From Tissierellia bacterium (GTDB lineage: Bacteria; Bacillota; Clostridia; Tissierellales; Peptoniphilaceae): a DNA stretch of 55,876 bases. Positions 45,535-54,235 of the stretch are shown here, one piece after another. The position numbers were made by a program, and so were the translations under genes. The notes under the pieces were generated by a model that did not search any database, was not told the DNA's origin, and saw only the letters and a program-made list of their open reading frames with translations. The stretch covers positions 1 to 55,876 of the forward strand of contig JAAYQA010000093.1 in NCBI GenBank assembly GCA_012519495.1, given 5' to 3'. Each line of letters opens with the position of its first letter. The stretch's first letter is position 1.

Positions 45535-46505
45535 TGCGTCTGCTATTCTTAACAGACACGCATATACGTACCGCTTCCATGCGAAGCCGGCTGGATACGA
45601 TTTTAGATACACTCGAAGAAAAGCTGCGCGAAGTAGCTGCGCAAGCGCGGGAATATCATGTCGATGCGGTGATTCACGGCGGCGATCTGTTTGACCGGCC
45701 GGATGTTTCGGTGCAAACCGTTGCGCGCTTTGCCACCCTACTGGCCGACTTTCCTGTGCCCATTTATGTCGTGGCGGGAAATCACGATATCTTTGCCCAT
45801 AATCCCAAGACGCTCCCGCGTACCATGCTGGGTTTACTGTCGGCTCTGCATGTGATTCACCTGATTCCGGAAGAAGGCATGCTCTTAGAAAATGATTGCA
45901 AGGTGCAGCTGACGGCTGCGCCTTTTCGTTATGATATCGACCGGGGAGAACGAACCGCTTACTGCCCCCAACGTAACACTTTGGCCGACTGGCATATCCA
46001 TGTAGTACACGGGATGCTTTTACCGAAACCCTTTATCGCGGATATCTCACATACGGTCATCGCCGATTTACCGAAGATAGAAGCGGATGTCGTTTTATCC
46101 GGACACTATCACAACGGTTATGATACGATCGAATCCAAAGGAACGTTGTTTGTGAATCCGGGGAGCCTTTTGCGCACCAGCAACAGTAAAATTGATATGC
46201 TCCGCACCCCGCAAACCGTTTTATTGTCCTTATCCAAAGAAATGACCCTTACACATTTGCCTTTGCGGTGTGCGAAGCCGGGAGAGGAAGTCCTGTCCCG
46301 CGCCGCCATCACGGAAATTGAAATGCGGCAGGAGAATTTAGAGCAGTTTAAGCTGCTGGTACGCGAACATGTCGATCTGGAACGCTACGATATCTTCCAT
46401 ATGCTGGAAGAAGTTTCCCAAAAAGAAGAATTTGAACCGGCCATTGTACAAGAAGCCATACGCCGGCTCGCGATGACGGAGGGGCTCTTTGATAAAGAAA
46501 ATTAA
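45534..46505 (+). CDS. Mre11/SbcD-like metallophosphoesterase
   Basis: A 323-aa nuclease of the Mre11/SbcD type. Metal motifs appear in order: TDTHIR near 7-11, HGGDLFDRPD near 46, VAGNHDIFAHN near 81, a later His in VVHGMLL, and SGHYHNGYD near 190. The remaining C-terminal 100 residues (QENLEQFKLLVREHVDLERYDIF and after) would form a capping or ATPase-binding region. Its start overlaps recA, and the ATPase gene begins before its stop. It probably works with the split ATPase encoded next to process DNA ends. Other phosphoesterase roles are less likely in this context. Confidence 0.85.
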   Translation: MRLLFLTDTHIRTASMRSRLDTILDTLEEKLREVAAQAREYHVDAVIHGGDLFDRPDVSVQTVARFATLLADFPVPIYVVAGNHDIFAHNPKTLPRTMLGLLSALHVIHLIPEEGMLLENDCKVQLTAAPFRYDIDRGERTAYCPQRNTLADWHIHVVHGMLLPKPFIADISHTVIADLPKIEADVVLSGHYHNGYDTIESKGTLFVNPGSLLRTSNSKIDMLRTPQTVLLSLSKEMTLTHLPLRCAKPGEEVLSRAAITEIEMRQENLEQFKLLVREHVDLERYDIFHMLEEVSQKEEFEPAIVQEAIRRLAMTEGLFDKEN

Positions 46506-47955
46506 AAAAGTGCAGATCCGGAATTTCCAGTCGCATGATGATTTAACCCTGGATATCGCCCCGATGCTGACTACCATTGTCGGACCGTCCGACGCCGGGA
46601 AGTCGGCCGTCATCCGCGCCATTCGCTGGGCGCTTTTTAATGAGCCCTCCGGTACGCAATACATGCGGGTGGGCACCGACAACACCTCTGTCCTGATTAC
46701 CTTTACCGACGGCACAACCCTTTTGCGTGCGCGTAATAAGAGCGAGAATTACTATATACTGCAAGAAGCCGAAGGGGATCCTGTTCGCCTGGAGGGTTTC
46801 GGCGTGGCGGTTCCCCAGGAAATAAACGACTTTACCGGCATCCGGAAAGTAGAAGTCGGAGACAAAGACAGTCTGGCGGTCAATATTGCCGGTCAGCTGG
46901 AAGGGCCATTTCTATTGGGTGAAAAATCATCGGTTCGCGCCGAAGCCATCGGAAGACTGGCCGGTACCGACCGGATCGATACAGCCCATCGTACAACCAA
47001 TGCAGATAAATTCTCCAATCAGAAGCGGATTGGGCAGTTAAAGCTCGACGCGGAAAAAATGCAGGAGCAACTCGGTGCATTCGCTTATCTGAAAGAGGAA
47101 GAAAAGACCATCGAACAGCTTACCGCATTGACCGATCGCATGCAGCAATTGCAGGACCGTTTGACACCGCTTATCGCATTGCAAAAGAAACAAAAGCACC
47201 ACACAGAGCAAATGGAGATGACCCGTAAAAGAAAAGAGCAGTTTGCTTATCTGCAAAAGGCGAAAGATCTGTACACCCTGACTTTCGGGCATCAAGAACA
47301 GAAAACAAAACTCTCCGTCTGGAAGAAAGAACAGGACCGTTTACAAAAAGCCATACAAGAAACCCAACAGCGACTCCTGTCGCAAAATTTGTTTTTATCT
47401 TTTGTGGCAACGGAAAAACCCATCGCTAAAGGAGAAAATCTGCTCCGGGTACAAAAGTGGCATACAAGACAAAAGCGTTTAACTACCCAATTCAATCAGG
47501 CAAAGCGGCTCGCTTCACTACCGGTTGATGACGCGACGGCAATTTTTGCATCGGCGGGAAAAACCCACGACCGTTTAGACAAACTGCGACGCATACAAGA
47601 ACAGTATCAGAACCGAAACGCACGCATCCAAAAAGGGCATACCTATTTACAGCGTCTGGAAGATACCGAAACAGCCGCCGAGTACTGGCAAGAGATACAG
47701 CAATCCCGGCAGCGCCTATTGCAAATGCAACACCTGCGCGAAAAAAACAGACTTCTTAACGAACAAATACAGACAACCCGTATGGCAAAACAACGATCGC
47801 TACAAGAGGTGCAAAAACATACCGACGCGTATATCCAAAAGCTGGCCGATGCAAAACAATGTCCGTATTGCCGGCAAACACTGGACAAAGACAGTCTGCA
47901 ACACGTACGCGCGCATTTAGAGGGGGAAGAGCATGAATTACGAGAAGGACATTAA
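46489..47955 (+). CDS. Rad50/SbcC-like ATPase, N-terminal half with zinc hook
   Basis: A 488-aa protein equal to the first half of a Rad50/SbcC ATPase. The N-terminal head starts KKVQIRNFQSHDDLTLD with Walker A GPSDAGKS at 32-39. A long Gln/Arg/Lys-rich coiled coil (about 170-450) follows. The protein stops soon after a CPYC motif at 458-461, the place where Rad50 proteins carry the zinc hook at the coiled-coil apex. There is no Walker B or signature motif, so it needs a partner; the gene at 48166 supplies them. It starts at TTG 46489 behind GGAGGGG (46478-46484) and overlaps the nuclease gene by 17 bases. Confidence 0.8.
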   Translation: MIKKIKKVQIRNFQSHDDLTLDIAPMLTTIVGPSDAGKSAVIRAIRWALFNEPSGTQYMRVGTDNTSVLITFTDGTTLLRARNKSENYYILQEAEGDPVRLEGFGVAVPQEINDFTGIRKVEVGDKDSLAVNIAGQLEGPFLLGEKSSVRAEAIGRLAGTDRIDTAHRTTNADKFSNQKRIGQLKLDAEKMQEQLGAFAYLKEEEKTIEQLTALTDRMQQLQDRLTPLIALQKKQKHHTEQMEMTRKRKEQFAYLQKAKDLYTLTFGHQEQKTKLSVWKKEQDRLQKAIQETQQRLLSQNLFLSFVATEKPIAKGENLLRVQKWHTRQKRLTTQFNQAKRLASLPVDDATAIFASAGKTHDRLDKLRRIQEQYQNRNARIQKGHTYLQRLEDTETAAEYWQEIQQSRQRLLQMQHLREKNRLLNEQIQTTRMAKQRSLQEVQKHTDAYIQKLADAKQCPYCRQTLDKDSLQHVRAHLEGEEHELREGH

Positions 47956-48169
47956 AATACTGAAAGAACGGATCGACCGCGCACAGATTGATAAAGTACG
48001 GGCAGAAACGCGTTTGGAACAATTGGAAAAAGAACGCGATGCCTTGCTTGCCGAGATGCAGGAGTATGGGATCAAACCGGAAGATTTGGACAAAGAGATC
48101 GCCCGGCTGGATAAAGAAGTCGGCGATCTGCTGCAAAAGGCGGCCGAACTGCTGCCTGAAGATGAATGA
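47933..48169 (+). CDS. Small coiled-coil protein of the split Rad50 unit
   Basis: A 78-aa, highly charged protein, coiled coil in its first 40 residues (KILKERIDRAQIDKVRAETR and onward) and again near 55-70, ending acidic. There is no cysteine, so it carries no second hook. It lies between the two ATPase halves, overlapping the first by 23 bases and the second by four. By position it could be a piece of the descending Rad50 coil or a spacer subunit. I know of no family for it. Confidence 0.65.
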   Translation: MNYEKDIKILKERIDRAQIDKVRAETRLEQLEKERDALLAEMQEYGIKPEDLDKEIARLDKEVGDLLQKAAELLPEDE

Positions 48170-48843
48170 CCACCCTGCAGTCGGTCCGGGCTTCGCTCGA
48201 TCAGATGCGGATTCGTCATGCCACCGCAAAGGCAAGAAAAGAAACGATTGAAGCCTATTTGAAAGATACAAAAGAAGAAATCCGCTTATTGGAAGAAGAA
48301 AATGAAAAGCTGACAAAAGTCGCCCAGTTATTGCAACTGACGGCCGCTTTTTCCCGCGAACAGGCCAAAACCCATATGGAAGCGCTGGTCACCAGTTGTT
48401 TGCGAATTGTATTTTCTTCGGATATATCCTTCGCTATCGAGATGACAGAAGCCAATCGGCGCACGCATGCCCATTTTCTGATCCGGGACGAAATCGGCGG
48501 GGTAGCCACAACCTTTCCGCCCCAGGAGACGAGGGGAGGGGGGCTGGTGGATGTTGTTTCTCTTGCCTTGCGTATAAGCCTGCTTTTACGCTATCAGCCG
48601 CCCGTACGGGGCATCCTCTTACTGGACGAACCGGCTAAGCATTTAAGTGAAGAGTATATACACAATGTAGCGGAATTGTTACTGCAGGTTGCCGAAGAAT
48701 TTTCCCTGCAAATCATACTGGTTACCCACAACCGGCACCTTGCCTATATGGGGGAAACCGTCTACGAAATTTCCCGCGACCGGGGTGTTTCCTCGGTACG
48801 CAAACTGGATGTCGGGCGGGAGTCAGGACAAAAAGATGCATGA
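48166..48843 (+). CDS. Rad50/SbcC-like ATPase, C-terminal half
   Basis: A 225-aa protein equal to the second half of a Rad50-type ATPase. The first 75 residues are coiled coil (AKARKETIEAYLKDTKEEIR and after). The head has a signature-like TRGGGLVDVVSLALR (123-136), Walker B GILLLDEPAKHL with Asp154-Glu155 and a D-loop, and the H-loop His188 in LVTHN. It lacks Walker A, complementing the protein encoded at 46489-47955. ATG 48166 overlaps the small gene (ATGA). The MATE gene begins inside its 3' end. Confidence 0.82.
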   Translation: MTTLQSVRASLDQMRIRHATAKARKETIEAYLKDTKEEIRLLEEENEKLTKVAQLLQLTAAFSREQAKTHMEALVTSCLRIVFSSDISFAIEMTEANRRTHAHFLIRDEIGGVATTFPPQETRGGGLVDVVSLALRISLLLRYQPPVRGILLLDEPAKHLSEEYIHNVAELLLQVAEEFSLQIILVTHNRHLAYMGETVYEISRDRGVSSVRKLDVGRESGQKDA

Positions 48844-50167
48844 GAACCGAATGGGAACCGAACGGCTCCCGAAACTGATTATGCTGATGTCCTTGCCGGC
48901 CATGTTTTCCATGCTGATCCAGTCCTTGTACAATGTCGTCGACTCCTATTATGTGTCGCAGTTGTCCGAGCAGGCTTTTCGTGCCGTCACGATCGCAATG
49001 CCCATGCAACAGTTGCTGATCGCTGTCGGTGTTGGAACAGCTGTGGGAGCAAATTCCTTCATTGCACGCAGTCTGGGTGAAAAAAATCAGCAGATGGCCA
49101 ATCGAGCTGCTGTACACGGGTTTTTTCTATGCGGAGCAAATTGGCTGTTGTTTTTATGTATCGGTTTGTTTTTTGCCCCGTTTTTTTACGCGCAATTCAC
49201 CGTGGATCCTCTTGTACAAACGCAAGGTATTTCCTATCTGCGAATTGTCTGCAGTCTGAGCGGCGGCAGTATTCTGCTGATTATGATAGAAAAAATCCTC
49301 CAGGCCACCGGCGATATGATCCGCCCGATGTTGATGCAATTGACCGGTGCCGTGATCAATATCGTTTTAGATCCGATTCTTATTTTCGGTCTGGGACCGT
49401 TTCCGGCCATGGGTGTAAGCGGAGCAGCCATCGCTACGGTGTTTTCCCAGTGGGCAGCCTGCGGTCTGGCACTTTTTCTTCTTTTCAGAGAGAATCACGG
49501 GGTAGACCTCACTCTGCGAAAGTTTCGACCGTCCAAAGAAATCCTGCACAAGATCTATCAAGTAGGACTGCCTTCCATCCTGATCATCTCCATCACCTCT
49601 TTTATGGTTATGACACTGAACAGCCTGCTTCGCAAAGTATCGGAACAGCTGATATCGGTGCTTGGTGTCTACTTCCGTTTGCAGTCCTTTGTTTTCATGC
49701 CGATCTTCGGGATGACACAGGGGCTCATGCCGATTATGGCCTATAATTACGGTGCAAAAAACCGGGCCCGGCTCATGGGCGCGTTGCGTATCGGTATTCT
49801 TGTATCGCTCTTGATCATGACCGGCGGTTTCTTTTTGTTCCAGACCCAGGCGGATGCATTATTGTTTTTGTTTAATGCAACCCCTCTAATGATGGAAATG
49901 GGGGTTCCTGCCTTGCGGATTATCTCTCTTGCTTTTTGGTTTGCCGGGGTCAATATCTGTCTCTCTACCTTTTTTCAGGCGCTGGGCCTGGGAAAACATT
50001 CCCTTTTATTATCCCTGTCCCGACAATATGTTTTTATCGTACCCTTAGTGGCCATTTTTCGGTTTATCAGTATTCCGCTCACTTGGCTTTCCTTTCTGAT
50101 TGTTGAAACCATCAGCTTAGTTGTTGCCTATATACTGTTTCGCAGGGTACGGGCCGATTACTTATAG
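48836..50167 (+). CDS. MATE-family efflux transporter
   Basis: A 443-aa MATE exporter with about 12 membrane helices and two homologous halves. LPKLIMLMSLPAMFSMLIQSLYNVVDSYYVSQ-type start and GTAVGANSFIARSLGEKNQQ are family hallmarks. Probably a Na+ or H+ driven drug or metabolite exporter. ATG 48836 is set by overlap with the preceding gene (8 bases); ATG 48851 is an alternative. Longer frames from 48689 run through the ATPase gene. It may ride on the recA operon. Confidence 0.88.
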   Translation: MHENRMGTERLPKLIMLMSLPAMFSMLIQSLYNVVDSYYVSQLSEQAFRAVTIAMPMQQLLIAVGVGTAVGANSFIARSLGEKNQQMANRAAVHGFFLCGANWLLFLCIGLFFAPFFYAQFTVDPLVQTQGISYLRIVCSLSGGSILLIMIEKILQATGDMIRPMLMQLTGAVINIVLDPILIFGLGPFPAMGVSGAAIATVFSQWAACGLALFLLFRENHGVDLTLRKFRPSKEILHKIYQVGLPSILIISITSFMVMTLNSLLRKVSEQLISVLGVYFRLQSFVFMPIFGMTQGLMPIMAYNYGAKNRARLMGALRIGILVSLLIMTGGFFLFQTQADALLFLFNATPLMMEMGVPALRIISLAFWFAGVNICLSTFFQALGLGKHSLLLSLSRQYVFIVPLVAIFRFISIPLTWLSFLIVETISLVVAYILFRRVRADYL

Positions 50168-50212
50168 TTGTTTTGCAATAATAAAAGATTGTTAAGCCGA
50201 TGATATCCTTTG

Positions 50213-50241
50213 TTGACAAACGATTGGATAACGCATAAAAT
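50213..50241 (+). promoter_or_regulatory. Promoter of rny
   Basis: TTGACA at 50213-50218, a 17-base spacer and TAAAAT at 50236-50241. A weak hairpin (GTAAAA / TTTTAC near 50256-50272) lies in the leader. Confidence 0.7.
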
Positions 50242-50313
50242 GAAAGGGTAAAAGTAAAAGATCCTTTTACAATACAGAGCAACTTGACAATTTCATACGA
50301 AGGAGGTGCAATT

Positions 50314-51852
50314 GTGGTAATATATGTACTTCTTGGTATAGGAATCGGCCTGATTATCGGGTTAATGGCCGGTTACTTTCTTCGTAAAAACTCAAGCGAA
50401 AAGAAAATCGGTTCTGCCGAAACACTGGCACAAAACATCATCAATGATGCAAACCGGACGGCAGAAGCAAACAAACGAGAAATATTATTGGAAGCAAAAG
50501 ACGAAATATTTCGCCTGAGAACCGAACAGGAAAGAGAGAACAAAGAGCGCAGAAATGAAGTGGCGCGCTTGGAAAAACGGGTTTTATCCAAAGAAGAATC
50601 CTTGGACAAAAAGTTCAACTCTCTGGAAAGAAAGGAAGATCAATTGCAGCAGCGCACCAATGCGATTGCTTCAGTTGAAGAGGAAATCGAAAGTTTATAT
50701 CAAGAGCAAAAAAACGAATTACAACGTATTGCAGAATTAACACGAGACGAAGCCAAAGAACTGCTGCTCGATGAGGTTCGGAATGAAATCGAGCACGAAC
50801 AGGCGCAGATTATCCGAAACGCCGATGCAAAAATGCGTGACGAGTCGGAAAAACGCGCCCGCGAGATTATTTCAACCGCCATCCAACGCTACGCCGCCGA
50901 TCATGTCACAGAATCAACCGTGACGGTCGTAACGCTTCCCAATGAAGAGATGAAAGGGCGTATCATCGGGCGGGAAGGCCGAAACATTCGCGCACTGGAG
51001 ACCATGACCGGTATCGATCTGATTATCGATGATACACCGGAAGCCGTAGTGCTTTCCAGCTTTGATCCGATTCGCAGGGAAGTCGCACGCATTGCATTGG
51101 AAAAGCTGATTACCGACGGCCGAATCCATCCGGCACGCATTGAGGAAATGGTTGGCAAAGCGCAACTGGAACTCGAGAGCATTGTCCGGGAAGCCGGCGA
51201 ACAGGCTTGTGATGATGCCAATGTGCACGGACTACATCCGGAACTGGTAAAAACACTGGGCAGACTGAAATACCGCACCTCATATGGTCAAAACGTACTC
51301 AAGCATGCGGTGGAAGTATCCAATCTGGCCGGCATGATGGCAGCGGATTTAGGCGCTGATGTCAACATTGCCAAACGCGCCGGATTACTGCATGACCTGG
51401 GCAAAGCGATTGACCATGAAGTGGAAGGCCCGCATGTAGAATTGGGTGTAAACCTGGCCAAGAAATTTCGGGAAAACAAGGAAGTCCTGCATGCCATCGA
51501 AGCGCATCACGGCGATGTAGATACCACTACGATCGAAGCGGTACTGGTACAGGCAGCAGATGCCATATCGGCTGCACGCCCCGGCGCCCGCCGAGAAACC
51601 CTGGAGAATTACATCCACCGCCTGGAGAATCTGGAAGGCATTGCAAACCGTTTTGAAGGTATAGAAAAATCTTTTGCGATTCAAGCGGGGCGGGAACTTC
51701 GCATTATGGTCAAACCGGATCGCATTTCCGAAGACCAGATGGTTATTACTGCACGCGAAATTGCAAAAGCCATCGAAAACGAATTACAATACCCGGGTCA
51801 GATCAAAGTCCATGTGATTCGGGAAACAAGAACAACGGACTACGCAAAGTAA
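50314..51852 (+). CDS. rny: Ribonuclease Y
   Basis: A 512-aa membrane-anchored endoribonuclease. An N-terminal membrane helix (about 2-22) precedes a long coiled coil (about 30-190). A KH domain follows with [15 protein letters not shown] near 212-226, then an HD domain with [10 protein letters not shown] and [12 protein letters not shown] near 330-370. It starts mRNA decay at the membrane. GTG 50314 follows AAGGAGG; the extended frame from 50284 has no site. rny follows recA directly in many Firmicutes; here five genes intervene. Confidence 0.96.
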   Translation: MVIYVLLGIGIGLIIGLMAGYFLRKNSSEKKIGSAETLAQNIINDANRTAEANKREILLEAKDEIFRLRTEQERENKERRNEVARLEKRVLSKEESLDKKFNSLERKEDQLQQRTNAIASVEEEIESLYQEQKNELQRIAELTRDEAKELLLDEVRNEIEHEQAQIIRNADAKMRDESEKRAREIISTAIQRYAADHVTESTVTVVTLPNEEMKGRIIGREGRNIRALETMTGIDLIIDDTPEAVVLSSFDPIRREVARIALEKLITDGRIHPARIEEMVGKAQLELESIVREAGEQACDDANVHGLHPELVKTLGRLKYRTSYGQNVLKHAVEVSNLAGMMAADLGADVNIAKRAGLLHDLGKAIDHEVEGPHVELGVNLAKKFRENKEVLHAIEAHHGDVDTTTIEAVLVQAADAISAARPGARRETLENYIHRLENLEGIANRFEGIEKSFAIQAGRELRIMVKPDRISEDQMVITAREIAKAIENELQYPGQIKVHVIRETRTTDYAK

Positions 51853-51859
51853 AAGATGG

Positions 51860-51897
51860 CAGCCGCCCGGCTTATCAGCTGGGCGGCTGTTTCTTTT
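51860..51897 (+). terminator. Rho-independent terminator after rny
   Basis: A 12-bp stem (one G-T wobble) between 51860-51871 and 51878-51889, loop TTATCA, then TTTCTTTTT. Confidence 0.88.
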
Positions 51898-51925
51898 TGT
51901 TATCTTATAAAGAATCGATTATAAT
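51897..51925 (+). promoter_or_regulatory. Promoter of the PHP-aminotransferase pair
   Basis: TTGTTA at 51897-51902, a 17-base spacer and TATAAT at 51920-51925, directly behind the rny terminator. Confidence 0.7.
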
Positions 51926-51943
51926 CACAAGGAGGTGATTCGC

Positions 51944-52792
51944 ATGTACGATCTGCATGTCCACTCGTATTATTCCGACGGGAAATTGTCACCCAGACGC
52001 ATTGCCGAAGAAGCCAAAGCGCTCGGTTTGCACGGATTGGCCTTATCCGATCACGATACGATTGAAGGGCTGGAGCAAATGGACCATTACGGAAAAAAAT
52101 GCGGCCTGGATATCATACCGGCTGTTGAATTCGGAACAACCTGGGAAACCGACGGAAATATGGTAGAAATTCACATCCTGGGCTATCTGATGGATACAAA
52201 CGACGCTGAATTGCAAAATACCCTGAATGCGCTGACGAAAGCCCGCAGGGAACGCATCATAACCGTTGTTGATATTCTGCGCGATTTCGGTTTGGATATT
52301 TCAGCGGAGGAAGTCTTCGCCAAGAAAAAACGCGGTATCGTAGGACGGGGTCATGTTTCCCAGGTTCTGGTGGAAAAACAGTATGTACAAAATGCCGGGG
52401 AAGCCTTTGACCGCTTTTTAGGAGCCGGAAAATTTGCCTATGTGCCAAAAACCGTCTTGCAATACGATGAAATCATTCGCTTGATTCATAAAACCGGTGG
52501 CGTTGCGATTTGTGCGCATCCGAAAACCATGAAAAACGACGCCATACTGGAAGATTTACGCCGTGCGGATATCGACGGGATCGAAGTGATCAACGCAAAA
52601 CATCAAATCCGAGATGTTCATCGCTATTTGTCTTATGTGCTCGAACATAAAGAGCTGATTGCCACCGCCGGATCCGATTGCCACGGAAGAACCCGAAAAA
52701 ACGGCGCACTTTATCTTGGCCGTTATGCCAGTAACCATAAGACCATACAGGCGCTGCGAGAACGCGCCGCAGAAAGAAGGAGCCAGCAATGA
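51944..52792 (+). CDS. PHP-domain phosphoesterase (YciV/RNase AM-like)
   Basis: A 282-aa PHP phosphoesterase. Metal-binding motifs are YDLHVHSYYSDG at the N-terminus, LALSDHDTIEGL near 40, PAVEFGT near 65, the later HVSQVL, ICAHPKT near 190 and GSDCHGR near 245. Relatives remove phosphate from 3',5'-bisphosphonucleosides or trim RNA 5' ends. ATG 51944 follows AAGGAGGTGA at the right distance; a GTG at 51935 overlaps that site. The stop overlaps the next gene (ATGA). Confidence 0.88.
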   Translation: MYDLHVHSYYSDGKLSPRRIAEEAKALGLHGLALSDHDTIEGLEQMDHYGKKCGLDIIPAVEFGTTWETDGNMVEIHILGYLMDTNDAELQNTLNALTKARRERIITVVDILRDFGLDISAEEVFAKKKRGIVGRGHVSQVLVEKQYVQNAGEAFDRFLGAGKFAYVPKTVLQYDEIIRLIHKTGGVAICAHPKTMKNDAILEDLRRADIDGIEVINAKHQIRDVHRYLSYVLEHKELIATAGSDCHGRTRKNGALYLGRYASNHKTIQALRERAAERRSQQ

Positions 52793-53985
52793 CAAAAAAC
52801 CGATTATCCAAACGAGCCGCGACCTTGCAGCCATCGATGTCCTTGGCGATCTCTGCCAAGGCAGAAGAACTTCGGCGAAACGGGGTCGATGTCTTGAGTC
52901 TGAGTGTAGGAGAGCCGGATTTTGATACCCCGTCTCTGATCAAGGAAGCAGGGATCCGTGCCATCCAGGAAGGAAAAACAAAATATACGCGTGCACAAGG
53001 GACGGTGGAATTGCGGGAAGCCATTGCAAGACGCATAAAAAAAGATACCGGCGTCGACTATCCGATCGAACAGATCACGGTCGCCAACGGAGCCAAACAC
53101 AGTATTATGAATGCACTGCTCGCGCTTTTAGACCCGGGGGACGAAGCGATCGTGCTCTCACCATATTGGGTCAGCTATCCCGAGATGATCCGCTTGTGCG
53201 AGGCAACGCCGGTGATCATCCATACAAAGGAAGAAAAAGGCTTTAAAGTCGACCGGCTAACGCTGGAGAAACACACCAGCGACAAAACCAAAGTTCTGAT
53301 CCTCAACGCCCCGTCCAATCCTACAGGCAGTGACTATACAAAAGAAGAATTGCAGGCGATCACGGACTGGGCCGTAGAGCAAAATGTGTTTATCGTATCC
53401 GATGAGATCTACAGTAAATTATTATATGAAGGAACCCATTATAGCCCGGTTTCTTTTGGTCGTGAAGTTAATAACTTAACTATTTTGATAAACGGGGTAT
53501 CCAAATCCTATGCCATGACCGGTTGGCGGATCGGTTATGCAGCCGGCCCTGCAGATATTATCAAAGCCATGAACGGCCTGCAAAGCCAGATGACATCCAA
53601 CCCCAACTCGATTGCGCAGTTTGCCGGTACGGCGGCTTTAGATGCGGATGATGCGCTGTTTTTGCCAATGGTGCAAGCGTTTCGTGAACGGCGGGATTAT
53701 TGTGTGACGCGGGTGAATCAGATACCCGGGATGCATTGCAATACGCCGGACGGGGCGTTTTATCTGTTTGTGAATGTGACGGAGATTTATGCGCAGAACG
53801 ATACGGTGCGCGATTCTTTGCAGCTGGCGGCGTATTTGTTGGAGGAGGCGCAAGTGGCTGTCATACCGGGGATTGGTTTCGGGCAGGATGCGTATATCCG
53901 ATTGTCCTTTGCCGCCGGAATGGAGACGCTGGAAGAGGCCTTAAACCGAATCGAAACAGCCGTAGTAAAACTCCTGAACCGCTAA
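52789..53985 (+). CDS. Pyridoxal phosphate aminotransferase (aspartate type)
   Basis: A 398-aa class I aminotransferase, type Ib aspartate aminotransferase by its start (LSKRAATLQPSMSLAISAKA). Other features are the NAPSNPTGSDYT block, the Tyr in VSDEIYSKL, the PLP-binding Lys in GVSKSYAMTGWRIGYAAG near 233, and the C-terminal Arg in YIRLSFA. It would interconvert aspartate and 2-oxoglutarate with oxaloacetate and glutamate, though other amino acids are possible. Bases about 53650-53890 use markedly more G-ending codons (GCG, GTG, ACG, GGG) than the rest of the gene. A terminator lies at 54069-54093. Confidence 0.93.
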   Translation: MTKNRLSKRAATLQPSMSLAISAKAEELRRNGVDVLSLSVGEPDFDTPSLIKEAGIRAIQEGKTKYTRAQGTVELREAIARRIKKDTGVDYPIEQITVANGAKHSIMNALLALLDPGDEAIVLSPYWVSYPEMIRLCEATPVIIHTKEEKGFKVDRLTLEKHTSDKTKVLILNAPSNPTGSDYTKEELQAITDWAVEQNVFIVSDEIYSKLLYEGTHYSPVSFGREVNNLTILINGVSKSYAMTGWRIGYAAGPADIIKAMNGLQSQMTSNPNSIAQFAGTAALDADDALFLPMVQAFRERRDYCVTRVNQIPGMHCNTPDGAFYLFVNVTEIYAQNDTVRDSLQLAAYLLEEAQVAVIPGIGFGQDAYIRLSFAAGMETLEEALNRIETAVVKLLNR

Positions 53986-54068
53986 CAACACAAACCATCG
54001 CAAAGCGCTTATTCAAAAAGTCAAAGCAAGGCATGTCTTTATATGGGCAGGTATCAATAAACGCAACA

Positions 54069-54093
54069 GACGACGTCTCAGGACGTCGTTTTT
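54069..54093 (+). terminator. Rho-independent terminator after the aminotransferase
   Basis: ACGACGTC, TCAG loop, GACGTCGT and a T tract. It is 84 bases after the stop; the bases between (53986-54068) hold no ORF of note. Confidence 0.85.
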
Positions 54094-54141
54094 TCTTTCA
54101 GATTTGTCCGTATAACATCCGAATCATTATCGCAGCCGATA

Positions 54142-54171
54142 TTGACAGTGTTGCCTCCCTCATGCTATACT
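54142..54171 (+). promoter_or_regulatory. Promoter of the tyrosine recombinase gene
   Basis: TTGACA at 54142-54147, an 18-base spacer and TATACT at 54166-54171. The start would be near 54178, just at the palindrome described separately. Confidence 0.75.
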
Positions 54172-54180
54172 GTATTTAAT

Positions 54181-54210
54181 TATTTCACAAAATTATTATT
54201 TTGTGAAATA
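54181..54210. repeat. Perfect 13-bp palindrome, candidate operator or 5' hairpin
   Basis: Arms of 13 bases (54181-54193 and 54198-54210; left arm TATTTCACAAAAT) separated by TATT are exact inverted repeats. They lie at the start of the recombinase transcript. No T tract follows on the plus strand, so it is not a terminator. It could be a repressor site over the start point or an RNA hairpin near the ribosome site, which begins 9 bases later. Confidence 0.75.
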
Positions 54211-54235
54211 AAATAAAAGAAAGGAAATGCACAGA

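Noticed and set aside
44740..45612. 290-aa minus-strand open frame under recA
   Set aside because: Antisense shadow of recA; no motif and no ribosome site.
48689..48835. 49-residue N-terminal extension of the MATE transporter
   Set aside because: It lies entirely within the ATPase C-terminal gene in another frame and lacks transporter-like sequence; start moved to 48836.
46489..48843. Frameshifted or broken single sbcC gene instead of three genes
   Set aside because: Each piece has its own start, a plausible ribosome site or ATGA coupling and a coherent domain end, and the break lies at the hook, so a functional split is preferred, although decay is not fully excluded.
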